From NCBI GenBank assembly GCA_963743015.1, contig CAVUOD010000017.1, forward strand, positions 207,207-271,206: a stretch of 64,000 nucleotides of DNA, read 5' to 3'. The notes beneath the pieces are model-generated. The model saw only the letters and a program-made list of their open reading frames with translations. It ran no database searches and had not been told where the DNA came from. Positions 18,689 through 27,873 of the stretch are shown here, piece after piece. The position numbers and the translations under genes were made by a program. This DNA is from CAVSRC01 sp963743015 (GTDB lineage Bacteria; Pseudomonadota; Alphaproteobacteria; Rhizobiales; Kaistiaceae). How positions within the stretch are numbered: position 1 is the stretch's first letter; every line of letters begins with the position of its first letter.

Positions 18689-20134
18689 GTGATGACGCGA
18701 ATCAGTGCGATTGTGCACGGGGCGATGAAACTGAGACTGGTTGCGGCGGCAGGTCTGGTCGTGATGGCTATTGGCGCCATCCCGCAGACGGCGGCGGCCG
18801 CGCCGGATTCGGCCATCGTCGTCGATGCCAAGACCGGCAGGACGCTCTATGCGCAGGCCGCCGACGCCAGGCGCTATCCTGCCTCGCTCACCAAGATGAT
18901 GACGCTCTACCTGCTCTTCGATTCGATCGAGGCGCGCAAGACCTCGCTCAGCACGCAGATCAGTGTTTCGGCGCATTGCGCCGCCCAGGCGCCCTCCAAG
19001 CTCGGCCTCAAGCCCGGCCAGACCATCAGGGCACGCGACGCCATCCTGGCGCTGGTGACCAAATCGGCCAATGACGTCGCCTGCGCCATCGGCGAGTACC
19101 TCGGTGGATCCGAGACGGCCTTCGCCAGCAAGATGACCGCCAAGGCGCACGCCCTCGGCATGTCGCGGACCACCTTCCGCAACGCTTCCGGCCTGCCCGC
19201 CAGCGGCCAGATGACCACGGCCCGCGACATGGCAACGCTCGGGCGGGCGCTGCAGGAGCATCACCCGGAATATTTCTCCTACTTCTCGACCCCGAGTTTC
19301 GTCTGGCACGGCCGCCGCATCCGCAATCACGACCACCTGCTCGGCCGGGTGAAGGGCGTCAATGGCATCAAGACCGGCTACACGCGTGCCTCGGGCTTCA
19401 ATCTGGTCAGCTCGGTGAGCCGCGGCAACCGCCAGATCGTCGGCGTCGTGCTGGGCGGCGAGACCAGCCGCTGGCGCGACAACCACATGGCGAGCCTGAT
19501 CTCCACCTATCTGCCCAAGGCCTCCACCGGCGCGCGCACGGCTTTGGTTCCCGGCGCCACGCGCATGGTCGCCAAGATCGACCCCAAGGACCTGCCGATT
19601 CCGCAGCCGCGTCCGCCGGTCGACGACACCAGGACCGCCTCGATCGACGAGCCGCCGGCAGCGCCGGCCGCCCCCTCGGCGCCGGTCGTGCTGGCCGATC
19701 AGCCGGCGCCGCCTATCGCGGGCAAGGCCCCGGTCGGCATCGCCTCGCTGATCGGCGCCAATTCGGTCTTCGCCCTTGCCGCCGTCGACCAGACCGTCGC
19801 GCCGCCGGCCGATCCGGCCGACCAGGGCCAGGGCGACGCCTCGGGCGAGGACGATTCGAGCGACGCCGCCTCGCCGACCACCGTCATCGCCGGCTGGAAG
19901 ATCCAGCTTGCTGCCACGCCGAGCCAGTCGTCGGCCGAGGATATCCTCGACCAGGCGCTGTCGAAGGGCGCCGCCGTGCTCGCCGACGCCTCGCCCTATA
20001 CCGAGCCGGTGGTCAGCGGCAGCACCACGCTTTACCGCGCCCGCTTTGCCGGGTTTGCCAACAAAAAAGAGGCGCGCGACGCATGCGCCTACCTGACCAG
20101 GCGTGACTTCAAGTGCCTGGCTATCAGTAACTGA
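18689..20134 (+). CDS. D-alanyl-D-alanine carboxypeptidase with C-terminal SPOR domain
   Basis: The 481-residue penicillin-binding protein trims the pentapeptide stem of peptidoglycan in the periplasm. Signal peptide about 14-38. Peptidase S11 motifs are SLTK 66-69 (nucleophile Ser), SAN 126-128 and KTG 228-230. A Pro/Ala-rich linker (about 300-400) leads to a SPOR domain (about 403-481, GWKIQLAATPSQSSAEDIL, LYRARFAGFANKKEARDAC) that binds denuded glycan at division sites. The start is GTG 18689, ATG 18692 or ATG 18728, in that order. Its position next to phasin and clpSA is conserved in relatives. Confidence 0.93.
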   Translation: MMTRISAIVHGAMKLRLVAAAGLVVMAIGAIPQTAAAAPDSAIVVDAKTGRTLYAQAADARRYPASLTKMMTLYLLFDSIEARKTSLSTQISVSAHCAAQAPSKLGLKPGQTIRARDAILALVTKSANDVACAIGEYLGGSETAFASKMTAKAHALGMSRTTFRNASGLPASGQMTTARDMATLGRALQEHHPEYFSYFSTPSFVWHGRRIRNHDHLLGRVKGVNGIKTGYTRASGFNLVSSVSRGNRQIVGVVLGGETSRWRDNHMASLISTYLPKASTGARTALVPGATRMVAKIDPKDLPIPQPRPPVDDTRTASIDEPPAAPAAPSAPVVLADQPAPPIAGKAPVGIASLIGANSVFALAAVDQTVAPPADPADQGQGDASGEDDSSDAASPTTVIAGWKIQLAATPSQSSAEDILDQALSKGAAVLADASPYTEPVVSGSTTLYRARFAGFANKKEARDACAYLTRRDFKCLAISN

Positions 20135-20186
20135 CAGGGGATTAGCGTTCTCGAAATAGTCCTGTGTTTGTATGGAGTAGTGGGAC

Positions 20187-20897
20187 TTAGCGATGATTGC
20201 CGAGAAGCCTGTCCTTAGCCTGATTGATTTTCGCCGCGAGGAACGTCGAGCCTCCCTGGTCGGGATGCATGCGCATCATGAGCCGGCGGTGGGCCGCCCT
20301 GATTTCCCGATCACTGGCACCGGGCGCAAGGCCAAGGACCTGATAGGCCTCCTCATCAGTCATGGTGCCCGAATTCGTCGCGCCGCCCGCCCCCGCTGCC
20401 GCATCAGCCTCGACGTGGTCACGCCAGCCGGGCATCCGGCGGTCGAGATAAGCTTCGAATAGCGCCACGCTTTCGGGATCGCCGCCGATTTCCGCTGCCA
20501 GCGCCAGCAGGGCCTGATCGTCGAGATCGTCCAGCTCCCGTCCCGCCAGACGCCCGGCCACGATCCGCCCGCTTATGGCACCGCTGTCGTGGTCGAGGCT
20601 CATCTCGAAGAAGCGCGAGCGCACGGTCGAGGTCGACCCCGGCGACCGGCGGGCATGGCCGCCGAGATCGAGCGGCCCGATCCGGCCGGTGGCGACGATC
20701 GACAGGCCGGCCGAGATCAGCACCACGCCGATGCCCCAACGCTCGGCGAAGGCCAGCCCGATGCCGATCACGACGAGCACGCCGCCGAGCAGGTAGCGCA
20801 CCAGGCGGACCAGCGCACGGACATCCGCCGCCACGAAGGCGCGGGCGAGAACCATCAGTATGGCAAGCAGGATGAGACCCGCGCCGAAATAGGCCAT
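20187..20897 (-). CDS. Membrane-anchored DnaJ-domain protein
   Basis: Of its 236 residues, two to three N-terminal hydrophobic segments (about 3-24, 35-52, 55-70) anchor it. A soluble linker follows, and a C-terminal J domain (about 178-236) contains AYQVLGLAPGASDREIRAAHRR and MRMHPDQGG with the HPD signature that stimulates DnaK. It begins 2 bases after the VWA stop and lies downstream of two MipZ-like genes. A membrane J-protein next to MipZ is a conserved alphaproteobacterial neighbourhood, hinting at envelope or division chaperoning. Confidence 0.9.
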   Translation of the reverse strand: MAYFGAGLILLAILMVLARAFVAADVRALVRLVRYLLGGVLVVIGIGLAFAERWGIGVVLISAGLSIVATGRIGPLDLGGHARRSPGSTSTVRSRFFEMSLDHDSGAISGRIVAGRLAGRELDDLDDQALLALAAEIGGDPESVALFEAYLDRRMPGWRDHVEADAAAGAGGATNSGTMTDEEAYQVLGLAPGASDREIRAAHRRLMMRMHPDQGGSTFLAAKINQAKDRLLGNHR

Positions 20898-20899
20898 CG

Positions 20900-21631
20900 T
20901 CAGCGCAGTTGTTGCAGGAGAAGTCTGGCGCCGGCACCGCCCTCGGCCAGCGCCTTCATGCCGCCGGCGGCATAGACCGCCGCGGCCCTGAGAAGCTCCG
21001 CCAGCTGCCCGGCGGCATTGACGTTGAAGCGCGCATAGGCGCCGCCGGAGAGCCGTGCGATCTCGCGGAAGGCGCGCTCGACCGAGGTGTCCTGTCCCTC
21101 CTGAAAGATGAAGACCTTGAGGCCGAGCATGCCGAGCTCGCCGGCGACCGCCGCCAAATCGTCAATCTTCTCCTCCATCGCATCGCCGACGAAGACCAGC
21201 ACGTTGACCTTCTTCCTGCCGGTCTCCTTGCGGGCATGGGCCAGGATGCGGCGGATCTGGGTGTGGCCGCCGCGGCAGTCGATCGTCGTCATCAGGTCAC
21301 GAAGCGCGCGCGCATCGCGCACCCAGCGGCTGGCCCGGCACTCGTTGAAACCCCGGTAATAGGCGAGTTGCACCTCCAGGCCGCCGACCTTGGCGGCCTC
21401 CTCGAACATCTCCGCCTGCAACCTCAGTGCCGTGTCCCAGGTCGGCTGGCGGCTCATGGTTGCATCGAGCGCAAAGATCAGCCGTCCGTGCCCGCCGGCG
21501 GTGTCGGCCGGCGTCATGGACCGCGCCTGGGCGAGGAACGCCTCGATCTCCTGCGGCCGCGACTGCGCCGCCGCAGCCGGGGTCTCCGGGCGGTCGCGGC
21601 GAACCGGCGTCTTCTTGTCGTCTGCCGCCAT
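20900..21631 (-). CDS. VWA-like domain protein
   Basis: The 243-residue soluble protein has a von Willebrand A-like fold: GRLIFALDATMSRQPTWDTA gives a DxTxSR variant of the MIDAS motif, followed by RKKVNVLVFVGDAMEE and LGLKVFIFQEGQDTSVERAF. The charged N-terminus is disordered. It is encoded between the DnaJ and MipZ-like genes on the same strand and overlaps neither. Function unknown; in this context it may scaffold a DnaK/DnaJ or division-linked complex (inference). Confidence 0.8.
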   Translation of the reverse strand: MAADDKKTPVRRDRPETPAAAAQSRPQEIEAFLAQARSMTPADTAGGHGRLIFALDATMSRQPTWDTALRLQAEMFEEAAKVGGLEVQLAYYRGFNECRASRWVRDARALRDLMTTIDCRGGHTQIRRILAHARKETGRKKVNVLVFVGDAMEEKIDDLAAVAGELGMLGLKVFIFQEGQDTSVERAFREIARLSGGAYARFNVNAAGQLAELLRAAAVYAAGGMKALAEGGAGARLLLQQLR

Positions 21632-21689
21632 TGGCGAAAGGTTCCCGAGCGTTCCTCAGGTGGACTATCAGGCACCTATCATGTGGCGG

Positions 21690-22610
21690 TCAGAGGGCGC
21701 CGCGCAACCGGCCATCGCCGTCCGACGACTTGCGCCCGCCGCTGCGCCCCGACGGGTCGGACGGCGCCGCCCGCGACGCCCTCCGCAAGGCGGGCAGGTT
21801 GAGGGTATCGAGCAGGTTGCGCACCTCGTTGCGCGCCGAGATGTGGGAGAGCGTCGGCTCGGCCTCGTTGGCGCTGGCGCCGAAGGCATCGAGCGCGGTG
21901 AGGCCGTAGGGAAACAGTTCGCGGAAGATGACGCGCTCGGAAATGCCGTCGGCGAGCCGGAAGCCGGCCCGCGCCGACAATTGCTTGAGCCCGCGCTCGA
22001 TGTTGCGCCGGTTGCGGCTGGCCAGGGCCGTCTGGCGGTTGCGCACGACGATCCAGTCGGTCTGGCGGTCATCGACCAGGCGCCGCTGGCGCAGCGATTC
22101 GGCCACCAGATCGGCGTAGTGGCTGGGCCCGAGCACCTCCAGCGTGTCGGGATCGACCCGCCCGAGCACGTCGAAATCGACGAAGCTGTCGTTGATCGGG
22201 GTGATCAGCGTGTCGGCCATCGCGTGGCTGACGCGCATCAGATAGGTGTTGTGGCCGGGCGTATCGATGACGACGTAGTCGAAGCCGTATTCGGTGCGGC
22301 TGACGGCCTCGGCGAAGGCGCGGAACTCGCGGTCCTGGATCTCGGAGACCAGTTCGCCCTCGGACGGCGGCACGGTGAAATGGACCGGCACCTCCAGCGG
22401 CAGGCCGGTCTTCCTCACCCAGGCGGCGCGGTTCTCGACATAGCGGGTGAGCGAGCGCTGACGGCCGTCGGTGTCGATGGAAGCCACCCGCGCCCCGCTC
22501 TTCAGCAGGGCGACGATGACATGCATAGCCGTGGTCGACTTGCCCGAGCCGCCTTTCTCGTTGCCGAGGACAATGACGTGGGCCGGCTGGAACCTTTGCA
22601 CATCGCGCAT
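21690..22610 (-). CDS. mipZ: MipZ-like ATPase, copy A
   Basis: The 306-residue ParA/MinD-fold ATPase is of the MipZ branch. HVIVLGNEKGGSGKSTTAMHV has the deviant Walker A, then DTDGRQRSLTRYVENR, FDYVVIDTPGHNTYL, TPINDSFVDFDVLGRVDP and RVIFRELFPYGLTALDAFG, which matches Caulobacter MipZ closely. MipZ couples chromosome origin position (via ParB) to FtsZ, by blocking Z-ring assembly near the poles. A second copy lies immediately upstream. It keeps the canonical MipZ NDSFVDFD box and the divergent tail RRASRAAPSDPSGRSGG. Confidence 0.9.
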   Translation of the reverse strand: MRDVQRFQPAHVIVLGNEKGGSGKSTTAMHVIVALLKSGARVASIDTDGRQRSLTRYVENRAAWVRKTGLPLEVPVHFTVPPSEGELVSEIQDREFRAFAEAVSRTEYGFDYVVIDTPGHNTYLMRVSHAMADTLITPINDSFVDFDVLGRVDPDTLEVLGPSHYADLVAESLRQRRLVDDRQTDWIVVRNRQTALASRNRRNIERGLKQLSARAGFRLADGISERVIFRELFPYGLTALDAFGASANEAEPTLSHISARNEVRNLLDTLNLPALRRASRAAPSDPSGRSGGRKSSDGDGRLRGAL

Positions 22611-22718
22611 CCCCGAATCCTTACCCGATTCTGGAACGCCCGCGTAATCCGCCTTTTTGAGGGGCTGGCAAACGCGAACGATGGCGAGCCGGAGATATGG
22701 AGACGCGGGCAGCGCTTC

Positions 22719-23630
22719 CTAGAGCGACGCTTGCTCCGCACCGGCGACCACCGGTGGCACGATTGCGCCGGTTTCGCCCTGCGACGGGGCGATGGCCGGT
22801 GCGCGCATCGGCAGGTTCAGCCACTCGACCAGTTCGCGGATTTCGGCCCGGGCGGCGACATGCGACATGGTCGGCCGCCGGCCGAGCACGGCGCGCTCGA
22901 ACGGGTCGAAGGCGGTCAGCCCCATCGGGAAGAACTCGCGGAAGATGACCCGCTCGGAAATGCCATGGGCGACCCGGAAGCCGAGGTGAGAGGCGAGCAG
23001 GTCGAGACCTTCGGTGACATTGTGCTGATTGCGGCTGGACAACGCCGACAGGCGATTGCGCACGACGATCCAGTCGGTCTCGCGCGGCACGGTCATAAGC
23101 CGCTTGCTGCGGACCTCGTCGACCAGGCTGGCATACTGGCTGACGGCGGTGACCGCGAAGGGCGAGCCCTCGACGCGGCCGAGCACGTCGAGATCGACGA
23201 AGCTGTCATTGACCGGCGTGACCAGAGTATCGGCCAAAGCGTGGCTCAGGCGCATGCGGTAGGAATCGTTGGCCGGCGTGTCGATGACGACGAAATCCAC
23301 GGTCTCGCCCAGCCGCTCGACGATCTCGGTGAAGTCGGCGAACTCGCTCGCCTCGACGTCCCGGATGCGCTCGCCCTCGCCGAGCTTGACCGAGAAATGG
23401 CTCGGCAGTTCGAGCGCCATGCCGCTGCGCCGGGCCCAGCGGTCGCGGTTCTCGAGGTAGCGGGTGAGCGAAAGCTGGCGGCTGTCGGTGTCGATCGAGG
23501 CGACCCGGTGGCCGGCCTTGAGCAGGGCAACGATGATGTGGATGGCCAGCGTCGATTTGCCCGAGCCACCCTTCTCGTTGCCGAGAACGATGACGTGGGC
23601 GGTATTCGCTGCCGGCAGGGCTGAGGCCAT
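22719..23630 (-). CDS. MipZ-like ATPase, tandem copy B
   Basis: This 303-residue paralogue starts ATG 23630 (MASALPAANTAHVIV). It has the same block order as copy A: NEKGGSGKSTLAIHIIVALLKAG, DTDSRQLSLTRYLENRDRW, VDFVVIDTPANDSYRMRLSHA, NDSFVDLDVLGRVEGSPFA and RVIFREFFPMGLTAFDPFER. It differs in the FVD(L/F)D position and in the C-terminal third (VGRRPTMSHVAARAEIREL). The copies run 22719-23630 and 21690-22610 with a ~110-bp gap. One may be the division regulator and the other a specialised partner-binding variant. Confidence 0.88.
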   Translation of the reverse strand: MASALPAANTAHVIVLGNEKGGSGKSTLAIHIIVALLKAGHRVASIDTDSRQLSLTRYLENRDRWARRSGMALELPSHFSVKLGEGERIRDVEASEFADFTEIVERLGETVDFVVIDTPANDSYRMRLSHALADTLVTPVNDSFVDLDVLGRVEGSPFAVTAVSQYASLVDEVRSKRLMTVPRETDWIVVRNRLSALSSRNQHNVTEGLDLLASHLGFRVAHGISERVIFREFFPMGLTAFDPFERAVLGRRPTMSHVAARAEIRELVEWLNLPMRAPAIAPSQGETGAIVPPVVAGAEQASL

Positions 23631-23771
23631 TGTCGCGCGCCGTTCCAGATCGAGCCGAATCTGAAGAATAGGCGATAAGGTGCATAAAAAGAGCCAAGAT
23701 TTCGTCAACGCCGAGCAAAAACCGCGGAATTTCGCCGATTAAGCTTACCGCCGGGCGCCGCGTGCCACCGT

Positions 23772-24202
23772 CTAGCGCAGGCCGAGGCGGCCAGTTCGGC
23801 GAAGAATTCCGGCGGCAGGCCGCCATTGCGGCCCTTGCTCAGGTCCGCCGGGGCGTCCTTGCCGTCGAAATAGCGCCAGCCCTGGAATGGCCGTTTCGGC
23901 TGCCATTCGGTCGGCACCAGCTTCGGCTCCAGCACCAGGGCGCAGCGGCCGATGCCCTCGCCGTCGACGAAGGGACGGATGTCGAGCAGGCGCTGGCGCA
24001 CCTGGACCTTGCCCCTGATCACCCAGTAGAGCGAGCCGCCGTCGAGAAGCTCGGCAATGCGCTTCGGCACCATGCGGGTGACATGGTGGTGTTCCAGCGG
24101 TTCGCCGGCCCGGCGCTTCTCCGCCATGCGCATGGCGATCCAATCGGTAAGGTCGTCGATCGAATCGCAGCCGACGCAGAGCTTGATCAGATGGAGGGTC
24201 AT
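23772..24202 (-). CDS. DUF1489 family protein (one frame break near the end)
   Basis: This is a soluble protein of about 142 residues starting MTLHLIKLCVGCDSIDDLTDW and containing MVPKRIAELLDGGSLYWVIRGKVQVRQRL. That marks DUF1489, an uncharacterised alphaproteobacterial family. The open frame runs on past the usual end. One missing C near 23783 would restore the expected LAALGLR stop at 23772. Function unknown. Confidence 0.85.
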
Positions 24203-24365
24203 CGCCCAACACTCGCCGCACGGGCGCGTCCCGTCAAATCGGCAGCCAAGGCTTTCCACAGGCTGGGAAAACGCGCGCGCCCGCGACAAACTGTCCATAG
24301 CCCGGCCGGTGCCCGCAGCCTAAAAGCCGGCCCTTCGATCCACCCGACGCGCCGGTAGCCGCCGC

Positions 24366-25814
24366 ATGTTGCCCAAGATCTGGCCCGCCGTCCTCGCCCT
24401 CGGGTGGATCCTGCTGGTAACCGCCGGTGGCGAGGCGCTGATGGCCCTGGTCGGCATTGCCGATGCCGACGCCGGGGCGAAGGATTTCGCGATCAGTGCC
24501 GCGATCACGGCGGCAGTGGCCGGCGCCTGCATCCTGACCACCAAGGGCCGCCCGTTCGAGCTGCGCTTCCGCGACGCCGCCTTCCTGACCTCGGTGTCGT
24601 GGTTCGTGGTGCCGGCCTTCGCGGCGCTGCCGCTGATGTGGCACCCGATCGGGCTGACCTTCGTCGACGCCTATTTCGAGATGGTGTCGGGTTTCACCAC
24701 CACCGGCTCGACGGTGATGACCGGCCTCGATCACATGCCGGCCTCGATCCTGCTGTGGCGCTCGACCGTGCAGTGGCTGGGCGGGCTCGGCATCATCGGC
24801 CTGGCGATCATCGTCCTGCCCTTTCTGCGCATCGGCGGCATGCAGCTCTTCCGCATGGAATCGTCCGACCGCTCAGAGGACGTCATGCCCAAGGCGGGAC
24901 ACGTCGCCGGGCTGGTCGGACGGGTCTATTTTCTGCTGACGGTTGCCTGCACCCTGACCTACTGGGCGCTCGGCATGTCGTCCTTCGACGCACTCAACTA
25001 TGCGCTGACGACGCTGCCCACCGCCGGCTTTGCCACCCACGACGCTTCCTTCGGCTATTTCCACAGCCCGGCGCTGGAATGGGCCGGCGTGGTGTTCATG
25101 ATCTCCGGCGCGTTGCCCATGATCGCCTATCTGCGGGTGCTGAGGCCCGGTCGCTGGCGCGAGCGCATCGACCCGCAGATCCCGGTCTTCGTCGGCATGC
25201 TCGCGGTCTTCGTTCTGGTGGTCACCCTCTATGTGTGGCTGACCGGGCAGCTTCCCTTCTTCACCGCACTCACCGAGGCCGCCTTCAACATCACCTCGGT
25301 GGTCAGCACCACCGGGTTCGCCTCGACCGACTATCTCAAATGGGGGCCGTTCGTTGCGGTCTCGTTCCTGCTGTTCACCTTCCCGGGCGGCTGCACGGGA
25401 TCGACGGCGGGCGGCCTCAAGACGATGCGGCTGATGGTGCTCTACCGCGTCGCCAAGCAGCACGTGACCCACCTGCTCCACCCGCACCGCACCTCACCCG
25501 TCACCTATGGCACCAAGACCCTCACCGACGACGAGATCGGTTCGGTCGGCTCCTTCGCCTTCCTCTATCTGGCGACCTTCGTCGTCCTGTCGCTGGCGGT
25601 CGCCCTGACCGGACTGGACATGGAAACCGCCATGTCGGCGGTCTCCGAGTGCATGTCCAATGCCGGCCCCGGCATCGGACCGATCATCGGTCCGGCCGGC
25701 AATTTCGCCAGCCTGCCCGACATCTCCAAGATCCTGCTGTCCGCCGCCATGATCCTGGGGCGCCTGGAGATCCAGGGCGTGATCATCCTCTTCCTGCCGA
25801 GCTTCTATCTCTGA
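24366..25814 (+). CDS. TrkH/KtrB-family potassium uptake protein
   Basis: The 482-residue inner membrane potassium channel subunit has four M1-P-M2 repeats. The selectivity-filter segments GFTTTGSTV, TTLPTAGFATH, VVSTTGFASTD and ECMSNAGPGIG are visible, and GGLKTMRL lies in the third repeat. It needs a TrkA-type regulatory NAD-binding partner, not present in this window. It converges with the kup gene (16 bp apart), so two independent potassium systems sit together. Confidence 0.95.
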   Translation: MLPKIWPAVLALGWILLVTAGGEALMALVGIADADAGAKDFAISAAITAAVAGACILTTKGRPFELRFRDAAFLTSVSWFVVPAFAALPLMWHPIGLTFVDAYFEMVSGFTTTGSTVMTGLDHMPASILLWRSTVQWLGGLGIIGLAIIVLPFLRIGGMQLFRMESSDRSEDVMPKAGHVAGLVGRVYFLLTVACTLTYWALGMSSFDALNYALTTLPTAGFATHDASFGYFHSPALEWAGVVFMISGALPMIAYLRVLRPGRWRERIDPQIPVFVGMLAVFVLVVTLYVWLTGQLPFFTALTEAAFNITSVVSTTGFASTDYLKWGPFVAVSFLLFTFPGGCTGSTAGGLKTMRLMVLYRVAKQHVTHLLHPHRTSPVTYGTKTLTDDEIGSVGSFAFLYLATFVVLSLAVALTGLDMETAMSAVSECMSNAGPGIGPIIGPAGNFASLPDISKILLSAAMILGRLEIQGVIILFLPSFYL

Positions 25815-25830
25815 GGCGTGGCCCCGAGGC

Positions 25831-27741
25831 TCAGATCGTCACCTGCGTGCCGATCTCGACGACGCGGTCGGTGGGGAGGCCGAAATAGCTGGAGGCGTCG
25901 TCGGCGTTGCGCGCCAGCGGAATGAAGATCTTGTCCTGCCACAACGGCATGCCCGACTTCTTCGAGGCCTTCAGCGAACGCCGCGACAGGAAGAAGGTCG
26001 TCTTCATCACATCGTAGGTGAAATGGTCGTCCTTGATGCGCGCCAGCGTGCGCGGCAGGTTCGGGCTCTCGGTGAAGCCGTAGCGCACGGTGATGCGCAG
26101 GAAGGACGCCGAGATGTGCTCGATGGTCACTCGCTCCTTGGCCGGCACGCGCGGCCTGTCGTCCAGGACCAGCGTCAGGATGGCGTTGTTCTCGTGCAGC
26201 ACATGGAAGTGCTTGAGGCTGTGGAGCAGCGCCGTCGGCGTGCTGACCGGATCGCTGGTGAGAAAGATGGCGGTGCCGGCGATGCGCGGCGGCGGTTTGG
26301 CCTCGAGCTTGTCGACCAGCTCGGCGAGCGGCACTTCGGTTCGCCGTGTCTTCTCGAACAGGATGCGGTTGCCGCGCCGCCAGGTGAGCATTGCGACCAT
26401 CAGGAAGCCGCCGAGCAGCAGCGGCACCCACCCACCGGACATGATTTTGAGCAGATTGGCGACCAGAAAGGCTACGTCGATCACCAGGAAAGGCAGGACC
26501 AGGGCGGCGGCGGCGAGCGGATGCCAATGCCAGTCGCGCCAGATGACGATGAAGGCAAGCAGCGCCGTGACCACCATCGTGCCGGTGACCGCGATGCCAT
26601 AGGCGCCGGCGAGCGCACCCGACGAGCGGAACAGGCCGACCAGCAGCAGCACGCCGATGAGCAGGAAGGCGTTGACCCGCGGCACGTAGATCTGGCCGGG
26701 ATGGTCCTCGGAGGTATGACGGATTTCGAGGCGCGGCAGCAGACCGAGCTGCACGGCCTGGCTGCTCAACGAATAGGTACCGGTGATAACCGCCTGGCTG
26801 GCGATCACCGTCGCCGCCGTGGCCAGCACCACGATCGGCAGCCGCGCCCAGTCCGGATAGAGCAGGAAGAAGGGGCTGCCAAGCGCGTCCGGTCTGGCCA
26901 GCACCAGCGCGCCCTGACCGAAATAGTTGATGACCAGAGCGGGCAGCACCAGCCCGAGCCAGGCGACCCGGATGGGCTTGCGCCCGAAATGGCCGAGATC
27001 GGCGTAGAGCGCCTCAGCGCCGGTGACGGCGAGGAAGACGGCGCCCAGCGTCACCAGGCTGATGATGCCGTGACTGAACAGGAATTCCCCGGCGTAGAAC
27101 GGATTGAGGGCCAGCAGCACGACCGGATCGCGCACGATCGGAACGATGCCGGCAATGGCAAGAGTCACGAACCAGACGGCGCTGACCGGCCCGAAGAAGG
27201 CCGCCACGCGGTGGGTGCCGCGCGACTGGACGAGAAACAGGACGATGAGGATGACGAAGGTCAGCGGCAGGATCGAGGATTGCAGTACCGGCTCGACCAC
27301 CTCGAGGCCCTCGACGGCCGAGAGCACCGACAGCGCCGGCGTGATGATCGCGTTGCCGTAGAACAGCCCGGCCGCCGTCACGCCAAGGATGACGATCAGA
27401 GGCGCCGCCTGTTTGAAGGATTCCTGCGCCAGCGCCATGAGCGCGAAGGTGCCGCCCTCCCCGCGGTTGTCGGCCCTGGTCAGGATCAGCACGTATTTGA
27501 GCGTGACGATAATGATCAGCGACCAGAAGATCAGCGACAGGACGCCCAGAATGCCGGCCGGGCTGACCCCGGCGCCCTCGGCGGCGGCCTGCATCGCCTC
27601 GCGAAAGGCGTAGATCGGGCTGGTGCCGATATCGCCATAGACGATGCCGATGGAACCGACGGTGAGCGCCCAGAAGCCGGGCGCCGACGGTGACGGTTCG
27701 CCGTTTTCGGTCTTTGCGGCGCTGGTTGAGGCCGTGCCCAA
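25831..27741 (-). CDS. kup: Kup low-affinity potassium transporter
   Basis: The 636-residue KUP/HAK family K+/H+ symporter carries the N-terminal VYGDIGTSPIYAFRE signature, then RGEGGTFALMAL, SVLSAVEGLEVV, GTHRVAAFFGP and a cytoplasmic C-terminal domain after about residue 440. About 12 membrane segments. The start is TTG at 27741, since the next ATG would cut into the first helix; the 5' region upstream has only a weak ribosome site. Confidence 0.95.
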   Translation of the reverse strand: MGTASTSAAKTENGEPSPSAPGFWALTVGSIGIVYGDIGTSPIYAFREAMQAAAEGAGVSPAGILGVLSLIFWSLIIIVTLKYVLILTRADNRGEGGTFALMALAQESFKQAAPLIVILGVTAAGLFYGNAIITPALSVLSAVEGLEVVEPVLQSSILPLTFVILIVLFLVQSRGTHRVAAFFGPVSAVWFVTLAIAGIVPIVRDPVVLLALNPFYAGEFLFSHGIISLVTLGAVFLAVTGAEALYADLGHFGRKPIRVAWLGLVLPALVINYFGQGALVLARPDALGSPFFLLYPDWARLPIVVLATAATVIASQAVITGTYSLSSQAVQLGLLPRLEIRHTSEDHPGQIYVPRVNAFLLIGVLLLVGLFRSSGALAGAYGIAVTGTMVVTALLAFIVIWRDWHWHPLAAAALVLPFLVIDVAFLVANLLKIMSGGWVPLLLGGFLMVAMLTWRRGNRILFEKTRRTEVPLAELVDKLEAKPPPRIAGTAIFLTSDPVSTPTALLHSLKHFHVLHENNAILTLVLDDRPRVPAKERVTIEHISASFLRITVRYGFTESPNLPRTLARIKDDHFTYDVMKTTFFLSRRSLKASKKSGMPLWQDKIFIPLARNADDASSYFGLPTDRVVEIGTQVTI

Positions 27742-27873
27742 ATCGAGAAGCCGTTATTGCGCTGCAGCAGGCTGCGGAGGGCGCGGTTTAGCACCTCCCG
27801 CGGGGGCAAGTCACGCCGCGGGCGCCCGGCACCCGCGCCGCCCCGGCCAAGGAGACCGTGGCCGCTTGCCGGA

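Noticed and set aside
27104..27361. Small gene opposite kup
   Set aside because: It is antisense to a helix-dense coding region, without a ribosome site.
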